In this document: positions 52,941-64,000 of the stretch, one piece after another
How the letters are laid out: each line of letters opens with the position of its first letter
Position numbering within the stretch: position 1 is the first letter of the stretch
From: Halisarca cf. caerulea
Taxonomy: Eukaryota; Porifera; Demospongiae; Chondrillida; Halisarcidae
Length of the DNA: 64,000 nucleotides
Direction of reading: 5' to 3'
Assembly (NCBI GenBank): GCA_963170055.1
Contig: CAUJGJ010000185.1
Coordinates: 67,001-131,000, forward strand
The notes under the pieces: generated by a model
Told to the model about the DNA's origin: nothing
What the model saw: only the letters and a program-made list of their open reading frames with translations
Database searches by the model: none
Translations under genes and position numbers: made by a program

Positions 52941-54048
52941 GCTCCATACCCTACACCATTTTACACTCCACACGCGATACATTAGTACACACTACATATT
53001 CTACAGTACCCACACCATGCTGCACAACCAGACACACATGCACCACTACCCACTGCACACACAGCAAACACCACCACTAGCACAGAAGAACATCAGAACA
53101 ACACACAGATACACACCCAGACATATAGCTAGGAGATCACTACACGCACAGAAGTAACTACATGGTCATAATGATGCATATTTTAGCTAAAACGTTTCAT
53201 TTTACTCTTGTAACTTGACAATTATAATAATTTACCAATAGATAATTATTAATTTTGCTGTTTTTGTTCTGTTGGGGTAGGCATACTGTTGAATGTGACT
53301 GACAAAATGGCAGCTAGGCATAACTGTGTGTTGAGCTACCCCTCAAAACTTGCAAACTATCATGTACCCAGAGAGCTGCAGTTTAATGTTCCTTTCACTA
53401 CACTTGAGATTATTATAATCATGTACGTACGTATATGTTTGTAATAGCCTAAGTATTTGTTCATTAATTGACTCCAAAGTTTCATCGGCCATTCTCAAAG
53501 GTATAGGTTCTGGAAAACAATTCTACATAAATTCTATACTTCTTGTCAAAGGAAATTTTTGTGAAACTTGGTGTGACAAATCGATTTAGAGAATATGCAG
53601 TAAGCCTGTAATGGACGTACTTAACAAAAATACAAGTTATCTTGCAGAGTTTGTCACATATTGCTGCATTGCCCTCATGTGGAGTCCTAGTATTGTTTTG
53701 GGTGTTGTGCACCAACCAGCTACTGAGCAAGTGAACCAACTACTGTACATGGGAACTACTCATTGTAAATACCATGCAATCAATCTCAGTCTGAATACTA
53801 GTGAAATATATTTCAATTTAACAACTGAGTATATCAATCAAATGCATAATATCCTAGCATATAATACACAACCTAACAAGTAGAGTTAGTGAATATATAA
53901 AACACAAAAAAGTATTAGAGAACCAACCAAATAGTGTCATAATATGTTAAATTAAATGCTAGCTATGTAATTCTCAACACGCAGTATAGCTATAAATAGC
54001 AGTCATTCTTGTACCTCTCTTTGCCACACGACTAACTTGTGTGCCCAG
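52941..54048. other. Mostly non-coding; two weak ORF candidates
   Basis: Starts with CA-rich low-complexity DNA (to about 53,150). An acceptor-like TTTTTGTTCTGTTGGGGTAG ends at 53,280 and is followed by an open frame to a TAA at 53,443-53,445 that includes MAARHNCVLSYPSKLANYH (ATG at 53,308). A separate ATG at 53,611 opens 90 codons to 53,883, ending in Asn/Thr-rich sequence. Neither matches a family I know, and frames are open on the opposite strand too. No confident gene. Confidence 0.4.
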
Positions 54049-54600
54049 GGCATCCAACGAGGACGGGGAGGTACATCATGCCCCAAAAATTTAGCCAGGC
54101 TGCGACAAGTCTACCGTCAGACCAGTTGCATCTGTGGAATCATCAGAAGGGGATCCAGACTAGACATCACTGGGAGGTGCCACTTTGAACAGATCAATTG
54201 ATGGACAGGGTGGACTGGCTACTCGAGCGGGCAAGACTTCAGGGCTGTGGAACCATTACATCCTACACAACGAGTACCACGGGCGCCAATCAGCTGCTGG
54301 ACACCTGAACACTGACACTACTCAGACTAGTCCAAGCACCACAATGCACCAGATTCAGGTCGTCTTGGTAGGACAGGTCCAGCAACATGGAGGAGATGGA
54401 CAACATCAATCAGTCCAGTGGCTTATTGGAAAGGCTACTCGAGCAGGCAGGATTTCAGGGTAGTGGAACCATTACGTCCTACACATTGAGTACCACGGAT
54501 GCCCATCCACTGGTGTTGAGCTCCTGCAACTGCACAGCTACCCCACAAAGCGAGCACCACCATGCTGCCGCCACAGGTTCTATAAAAATCATAAAAATCA
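54049..54600 (+). pseudogene. Exon-like segments with an internal duplication, unknown gene
   Basis: An acceptor-like GTGTGCCCAG ends at 54,048 and is followed by 42 open codons (GIQRGRGGTSCPKNLARL at the start) to a weak donor at 54,177. Then two related segments, 54,217-54,285 and 54,433-54,501, lie 216 bp apart. In one shared frame they encode LLERARLQGCGTITSYT and LLERLLEQAGFQGSGTITSY-like sequence. The second is preceded by MEEMDNINQSSG (ATG at 54,387) and stays open to 54,701. This could be a tandemly duplicated exon of an unrecognised gene or a decayed repeat. Other frames are also open, so the coding claim is weak. Confidence 0.25.
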
Positions 54601-55080
54601 AATCAATCATCAAGAATATATTTGAAATTCAAGTTTCAGGTTATTCAGGCATTTCAAAAGGCTATACACCACCAGCTAAGGCACACACAAGATCGACTTA
54701 ATGGATGAATCCAATGAAGAAATAATTGATTCCTAAAGATACTGAAATATATGACATGGTAAAGTAAAGAAACAAAGGGACTTGACCCTAGGAAGTGTAC
54801 AGCAATTACAGCCATTTTACGTCTTCAGTAGGCAATTATTATAAATTATTATTTACTACGTACATATATGTAATTGACAAAATTACGAAGACCAGGTATT
54901 CTCATTCTTAGATATTATGACGTACACATGTATGGATCAGCAACTGAATACTAACCAACAAAAGTTGCTGAAACAGCTGCAACACCAGTTCCTCTCCCAG
55001 AACACAATTAGACAGGTCGCACATCGTCCACAAGACTACCCTGGAATCTTCAGGCAAAAACTTGCCACAGTCACTGGCTA
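54600..55080. other. AT-rich intergenic stretch
   Basis: No gene, tandem repeat or recognisable signal seen, only short AT-rich runs (for example around 54,840-54,880). Confidence 0.55.
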
Positions 55081-55930
55081 GGACCGTACACCGACTGAAA
55101 CCGTACATCGACTGACACCGTACACCGGCACGCATACGATACGTGTAACCGGGCGATGATCTGCAAGTCTCACGGGCCTTACATCACACCGCTGGGTACT
55201 AGACAGCAAAGAAGTGGAGAAGAGAACGGTAACTCACAGGCCCTTCCCACTTCCGATGAAGCGGACCTGCCTCCAAAGGACTATGTGGCAAGCAACACTG
55301 CAAGGGCGAACTCAAACTCACAACTCCCGCGTCTTTAAGGAGCAAGGACGTACCCAATCACAAGCTCCGACCGTACACCGACCCGTACAACGACTGTGGC
55401 ACACAAAGTGTAGCCGTGCGATGACACGTCACCGCTGGGTACTTTCAGACACCCTCCCAAATGTCTGCTAGGAGCAAGGACGCACCCAATCACAAGCTCC
55501 GACCGTACACCGACCCGTACAACGACTGTGGCACACAAAGTGTAGCCGTGCGATGACACGTCACCGCTGGGTACTTTCCGACACCGCCCCCAAATGTCTG
55601 CTAGGAGCAAGGACGCACCCGATCACAAGCTCCGACCGTACATCGACTGACACCGTACACCGGCACACATACGATACGTGTAACCGGGCGATGATCTGCA
55701 AGTCTCACGGGCCTTACATCACACCGCTGGGTACTAGACAGCAAAGAGATGGAGAAGAGAACGGTAACTTACAGGCCCTTCCCACTTCCAATGAAGCGGA
55801 CCTGCCTCCAAAGGACTATGTGGCAAGCAACACTGCAAGGGCGAACTCAAACTCACAACTCCCGCGTCTTTAAGGAGCAAGGACCGTACCCAATCTGCAA
55901 GCTCCGACCGTACACCGACAAAAGGTTGGT
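55081..55930 (+). repeat. Composite tandem duplication: 535-bp unit with internal 132/133-bp repeats
   Basis: The segment around 55,100-55,350 recurs 535 bp later (GGGCGATGATCTGCAAGT at 55,151 and 55,686; AGGAGCAAGGAC at 55,338 and 55,873). Within it, a 132/133-bp unit beginning AGGAGCAAGGAC and containing CCGACCCGTACAACGACTGT and CACGTCACCGCTGGGTACTT occurs at 55,338 and 55,470, with a partial third at 55,603. A short motif CCGTACACCGACTG is scattered throughout. The region is clearly more GC- and CpG-rich than its surroundings. Open frames on both strands follow the repeat and show no domain. Confidence 0.85.
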
Positions 55931-56140
55931 GAGTAGCGCCATGCGGCTGACTCTTAACGCCCCGCACCAAAGACTTACTCCAGGACCCCTTAAGGGAGAC
56001 TACTACGGGCTTCCTAGATCCCGCCAGCATGGGCGCAAGGTAGTAGCCTGGTCGGTTTGGTCACCCGGGTTCGGAGTTACCCCTTTTCTGAATTCAGCGC
56101 TATTGGAGCCTGCAACCAACACGACAACTACTCACAAAGG

Positions 56141-56259
56141 AAAATGGCGAGGACAGCAGCTTTTATACTGAAGTTCTACTTCCGTTTTGTGTTGAGCATT
56201 CTGATTGGCTGTTGTCTTGTTTTGGCGCGCTTTGTGTGCCAATCTAATTAATTGATGAA
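56141..56259 (+). promoter_or_regulatory. Promoter-like cluster: YY1-, ETS-, CCAAT- and E2F-like sites
   Basis: In about 110 bp there is AAAATGGCGAGG (YY1-like, about 56,141), ACTTCCG (ETS-like, about 56,188), ATTGG (inverted CCAAT, 56,204-56,208), TTTGGCGCGC (E2F-like, 56,221-56,230) and CCAAT (56,239-56,243). This is the arrangement typical of TATA-less growth-regulated or housekeeping promoters. The next strong ATG is at 56,260. Site identities come from known consensus strings; no binding data are implied. Confidence 0.5.
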
Positions 56260-56427
56260 ATGGAGGAGTTACCCCTTAGCGTACAGGAAGACATGTCTAT
56301 GCCCCGTCGATGGGTTAGCTCACTAACGAAAGTTACAGACTTATGGCATAAAGTGGGCAATGTGATGCCTCTAGTATTAGAACAAAGTAATTTGTTTTGT
56401 GTTCTCCACAGCCTAGAAGAACGATAG
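56260..56427 (+). CDS. Small ORF (55 codons) behind a promoter-like cluster, unknown
   Basis: ATG at 56,260 (T at -3, G at +4) opens 55 codons (start MEELPLSVQEDMSMPRRW, end LEQSNLFCVLHSLEER) and stops at TAG 56,425. An out-of-frame ATG five bases upstream (56,255) gives only 13 codons. Composition is ordinary for a soluble protein, with Trp, Met and acidic residues and no low complexity. It could be a microprotein or the first exon of a longer gene: a donor-like A|GTAATT lies within it at about 56,385, but splicing from there to the candidate exon at 56,684 hits a stop. No family recognised. Confidence 0.35.
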   Translation: MEELPLSVQEDMSMPRRWVSSLTKVTDLWHKVGNVMPLVLEQSNLFCVLHSLEER

Positions 56428-56683
56428 TTTCATGGCGAGGGTTAGCACATGCATACATCTAATGACATAATATTTCTATCCATTTTGTGGTATTTTCTGT
56501 ATATTATTGTCTGGATAGTGGTCTGTTGATGGCTATGTAGTCTTGTAATGTGAGTCTCTTTGTTTATGCATTCATAATGTGTGCATGTACGTGTGTATAA
56601 AATATGTCTTGCATAGTTTTTAGTTTTGTTGTTATGTACATTACTACTAATGTACATAACAGACAAACTCAATCCAAAATCAG

Positions 56684-56758
56684 ATGGAGTCAAAAGGTGG
56701 CTACGGCAGCAGCTCAGGAGTACTTAAAGAATTAACGCCTAAGGGCATTGATGTAGGG
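56684..56758 (+). CDS. Candidate 25-codon exon with consensus donor
   Basis: An AAAATCAG acceptor-like string precedes ATGGAGTC. 25 codons (MESKGGYGSSSGVLKELT..., ending KGIDVG) lead to G|GTGAGT at 56,759. It may belong to the same transcript as the ORF at 56,260, or be part of a 5' leader of a downstream gene. Unrecognised; it rests on splice signals and an open frame only. Confidence 0.22.
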
Positions 56759-56801
56759 GTGAGTTTACTGTTCGTAAAGTGTGTCTGAATCTACCTCTTA
56801 A

Positions 56802-57535
56802 TTGAAGTCCAAGCAATTTTTCAGAGATGCACTCTGTCTAAGGTTTGATTGGACTCCAGTCAGGATTGCTTCTCACTGCCCATGCGGTCATCCTTCAGTG
56901 TAAGCTATGCCTTTAGTTGTTCCAAGGGTGCCCTGCCTACTCTCCGCCACAATGCCATCAGAGACATCACCGCTCAGTTCCTCACAGAGGTCTGTCCCAG
57001 TGTTGGACTTGAACCACAACTGAAACCATTATCTGGAGAAACTTTCCAACACAAGACTTCAAGCACCGATGATCAAGCACGTCTCAACATCCAGGCCCAG
57101 AATTTTTGGGACAATAGCAATCATGCAACTTTCTTTGATGTTAGGGTTTTCAATGCTCATGCCCCATCCAACTGCCTTTCCACCAATGCTTGTTACCGAA
57201 AGCACGAGTTAGAGAAACGTAGGAAATATGAGCAAAGGATCATTGAAGTTGATCATGGCACCTTCACTCCCCTCGTTTTTTCATCCAGTGGTGGATGGAG
57301 CCCCGTAACCACCATGGCCCTCAAGAGGCCTAGGCTAGCCAGTCTCATGGCTGAAAAGCACGGGCAACCATACCACTCAGCTATGAGTTGGATCAGATGC
57401 CGGATCTCTCACAGCCTCATCAAGTCAGCAGTCGTGTGTATCAGAGCACCAAGGTCATCCTATCATTCCCCATCAATGAAGGCTGTCAGCACCTCAGACC
57501 ACCCTCTGGACCTTCTTAGATGTCCAGATGCGTGA
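56802..57535 (+). pseudogene. Broken C-terminal fragment of a reverse-transcriptase-associated retroelement protein
   Basis: The conceptual protein begins in one frame (56,802 to about 56,893: FFRDALCLRFDWTPV, then SHCPCGHP) and continues in another (about 56,894-57,535: FSVSYAFSCSKGALPTLRHN, then IRDITAQFL, the long LSGETF and ARLNIQAQNFW stretches, FFDVRVFNAHAPSN, and TPLVFSSSGG). This combination is familiar as the region after the reverse transcriptase in many invertebrate and fish non-LTR-type retroelement proteins. A Cys-x-Cys ... His-x3-Cys cluster is expected; here the His position is Tyr (SYAFSC). A one-base deletion near 56,892-56,896 breaks the frame. No reverse transcriptase domain is present upstream, so the copy is 5'-truncated and dead. 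It stops at TGA 57,533. The ARLNIQAQ...FFDVRV part could be a nuclease-like fold; that is inference. Confidence 0.72.
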
Positions 57536-62177
<4,642 letters not shown>

Positions 62178-62383
62178 CTGATAGTTAATTATTCAGGACG
62201 CGTAGTTAGTTACAGTTTTCGTGTATAATAAGAAACTTCCGGTAGTGAGTTGTCCGTGGTCGAGTGTCATTCCCGGCCCATTGGAAGTTCACATTGAAGA
62301 TCAGTTCTGACCTGTTTCCACCTAAGAGCGCTTGATTAGAGACAAGATTCGGCTATTATAGTTTGTTTAAACAAGAAAGGAAG
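62178..62383 (+). promoter_or_regulatory. 206-bp intergenic spacer between GSR stop and kinase ATG
   Basis: Must contain both the 3' end of GSR and the 5' leader of the next gene. No AATAAA was seen; ATAATAAGA at about 62,226 is the nearest resemblance. A perfect palindrome TTGTTTAAACAA (62,363-62,374, forkhead-like half-sites) lies 9 bp before the kinase start codon. No TATA box. Confidence 0.5.
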
Positions 62384-64000
62384 ATGGCTGGGGAATCCAG
62401 CATTGATTTATCTCAACTACGGGTGAATACCGTGGTCATGTTACGCTTCGATATTGTGCCATTTCTTCGCCATCTTCAGAGCTGGTGTTAGTGTTCTTGT
62501 CCTGTTTGCCGTGTAGAACCCAGGGGGGATATTTGAGCTGATTGAAGTGGTTGGAAATGGGACGTATGGCCAAGTGTACAAGGTATGCACTGCGTGTGTG
62601 ACTATTTTCAACGCATACCTAAACTCAAGTAGCTTTGGTTTAGGACTTGATGGGTTGGGTACGAAGGGTTTTGACTGTTACTACCTTGTTCAACAGTCAA
62701 ACTCACAGTCCCTCTGCTCACCTCCCACACACGCTCCCACTCTCCATTTACTTTCATTCTCCTCCCACCCCTCACCTTCCTTTCACCTCCCTCACCCTCC
62801 TCCACTCACCTTCACCCCCAGCCTACCTCACTGATATGCTGGTCAGTGTATGTTTACATTTCCATTGCTGGCAGGTGTTCATGTGTGCATTAGTGGTTGG
62901 CATTTGCATTTTTGTTGATGGTACTTATTTTCACCATAGATACTCCAACATCTGTGCTTTCACATACACTCTGTTTAGTTGGTTTCAATCTACTCAACAT
63001 ATACACATTGCTACAAACTTAGGGTGACCCTTCTCCCCACTCTCGCCAACCTGTCACACACTCTTCTCCCCGCTCTCACCTACCTTTCTCCCCACTCTCA
63101 CCTACCTGCCACACACCCTTCTCCCCACTCTCGCCAACCTGTCACACACCCTTCTCCCCACTCTCACCTACCTTTCTCCCCACTCTCATCCACCCTTCTC
63201 TCCATTCTCACCCACCCTTCTCTCCACTGTCACCCACCCTTCTCCCCACTCTCACCTACCTTTCTCCCCACTCTCATCCACCGTTCTCCCCATTCTCACC
63301 CACCCTTCCCCCACTGTCACACACCCTTCTCCCCACTCTCATCCACCCTTCTCCCCATTCTCACCCACCCTTCTCCCCACTCTCACCTACCTTTCTCCCC
63401 ACTCTCATCCACCGTTCTCCCCATTCTCACCCACCCTTCTCCCCACTGTCACACACCCTTCTCCCCACTCTCATCCACCCTTCTCCCCATTCTCACCCAC
63501 CCTTCTCCCCACTGTCACCCCCCCTTCTCCCCACTGTCACACACCCTTCTCCCCACTCTCACCTACCTTTCTCCCCACTCTCACTTACCTTTCCACCACT
63601 CTCACCCACCCTTCTCCCCACTCTCCCCCACCCTTCTCCCCACTCTCATCCACCCTTCTCTCCACTGTCATGTACCCTTCCCCCCACTCTCACCCACTCT
63701 TCTCTCCACTGTCACCTACCCTTCTCTCTAGATCCTCATCACTACTTCCACTCTCCCCTTGACTGCATTCACCCTCCCTTTCACCTCAGTCAGTTCAACA
63801 CACACAGGTCATTAACATTGCATTGTCCTCAATTGTACAGGGTCGGCACGTGAGGACTGGTCAGTTGGCTGCTATAAAGATCATGGAAGTAACAGAAGTG
63901 AGTATCGATGCTTGCTCTGTGGTTTTTTGTTTGACTTTGTCCCCATAAACTACTTCTCTCTCCCTCAGGATGAAGAAGAGGAGATAAAACTGGAGATAGA
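62384..64000 (+). CDS. MAP4K4/TNIK/MINK1 (msn): Misshapen/MAP4K4-TNIK-MINK family Ste20 kinase, N-terminal four exons (truncated by window)
   Basis: Coding exons: 62384-62422 (13 codons, MAGESSIDLSQLR), 62517-62582 (22 codons), 63841-63897 (19 codons) and 63969-64000 (continues past the edge). All junctions are phase 0 and GT-AG. The joined product shows FELIEVVGNGTYGQVYK, the Gly-rich loop of the kinase domain (GNGTYG), then GRHVRTGQLAAIKIMEV with the ATP-binding Lys in AAIK, and TEDEEEEIKLEI entering helix C. This GHRH/TGQLAAIK...DEEEEIK signature is specific to the GCK-IV group of Ste20 kinases (Drosophila misshapen; vertebrate MAP4K4, TNIK, MINK1), which act in JNK signalling, cytoskeleton and Wnt/TCF regulation and usually end in a CNH domain (outside this window). 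ATG 62,384 has A at -3 and G at +4. Which vertebrate paralogue it corresponds to cannot be assigned; a single invertebrate co-orthologue is likely. Confidence 0.93.
62583..63840. other. Kinase intron 2 (1,258 bp), largely repeat
   Basis: Donor AAG|GTATGC and acceptor AATTGTACAG. Positions 62,700-62,830 are C/T-rich (CCTCCCACAC, CACCTTCC), followed by about 200 bp of ordinary sequence, then the 22-bp minisatellite annotated separately. Confidence 0.85.
63028..63726 (+). repeat. C/T-rich minisatellite, about 22-bp unit, about 31 copies
   Basis: Units such as CTTCTCCCCACTCTCACCTA, CTTCTCCCCATTCTCACCCA and TTTCTCCCCACTCTCATCCA follow one another, with some units repeated in blocks (a multi-unit segment near 63,230-63,370 recurs at 63,370-63,500). 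The + strand is almost pure pyrimidine plus A. The 250-codon frame across it (Ser/Pro/His/Leu only) is a translation of the repeat inside an intron. Confidence 0.93.

Noticed and set aside
56030..56100. tRNA-like string (CCGGGTTCGGAG) in the GC-rich segment
   Set aside because: No acceptor stem, D-arm or anticodon arm could be laid out at the required distances.
55335..56171. ORFs of 85-140 codons on both strands in the 535-bp duplication and adjacent GC-rich DNA
   Set aside because: They follow the 132-bp repeat or GC-rich composition, overlap on opposite strands and show no domain.
62979..63731. 250-codon Ser/Pro/His-rich ORF
   Set aside because: Translation of the 22-bp C/T minisatellite within a kinase intron; opens at GTG-type or chance start and has no non-repeat content.

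Overview
This window is animal nuclear DNA. The evidence is: spliced genes with GT-AG introns, TTAGGG telomere-type repeats, long TG microsatellites, pogo/Tigger-like and hAT-like DNA transposon remnants, a non-LTR-type retroelement fragment, and two recognisable metazoan genes. Introns are short (about 50-150 bp apart from those filled by repeats) and only 206 bp separate the two genes, so the genome is compact. A sponge or other early-branching invertebrate would fit, but the species assignment is inference only.

Layout. (1) Positions 1 to about 50,430 (77% of the window) are one satellite array of a 104-bp monomer, roughly 470 copies, with no believable gene. It is organised into higher-order repeats with periods of 2,470, 1,871, 871, 2,534, 1,287 and 4,336 bp. 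Embedded in it are 27 copies of one special cassette that carries a short TTAGGG tract (five perfect units, four in one copy). Every distance between neighbouring cassettes equals 104n+39 bp once small, locatable indels are allowed for. A 533-bp hAT-type MITE with an 8-bp target-site duplication interrupts the array at 49,207-49,739, and a 200-N assembly gap lies at 50,175-50,374. (2) About 50,430-51,840 is a second, unrelated 63-bp minisatellite ending in a TG microsatellite. (3) 52,000-57,870 is a mosaic: weak exon candidates, a 535-bp duplication with internal 132-bp repeats, a convincing promoter-like cluster (inverted CCAAT boxes around an E2F-like site) in front of a 55-codon ORF, and a broken C-terminal fragment of a retroelement protein. 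(4) 57,873-62,177 is a complete ten-coding-exon glutathione reductase gene. Its last intron (2 kb) holds a TG tract, a 48-bp minisatellite and nested pogo/Tigger-like remnants. (5) From 62,384 to the window end are the first four coding exons of a Misshapen/MAP4K4/TNIK/MINK-family Ste20 kinase on the same strand.

Glutathione reductase (NADPH-dependent recycling of oxidised glutathione) and the GCK-IV kinase (JNK-pathway and cytoskeletal signalling) are not functionally linked beyond being close tandem neighbours. The most unusual feature is the telomere-tagged higher-order satellite: a single ancestral TTAGGG-bearing monomer has been amplified and homogenised at multiples of the satellite period.
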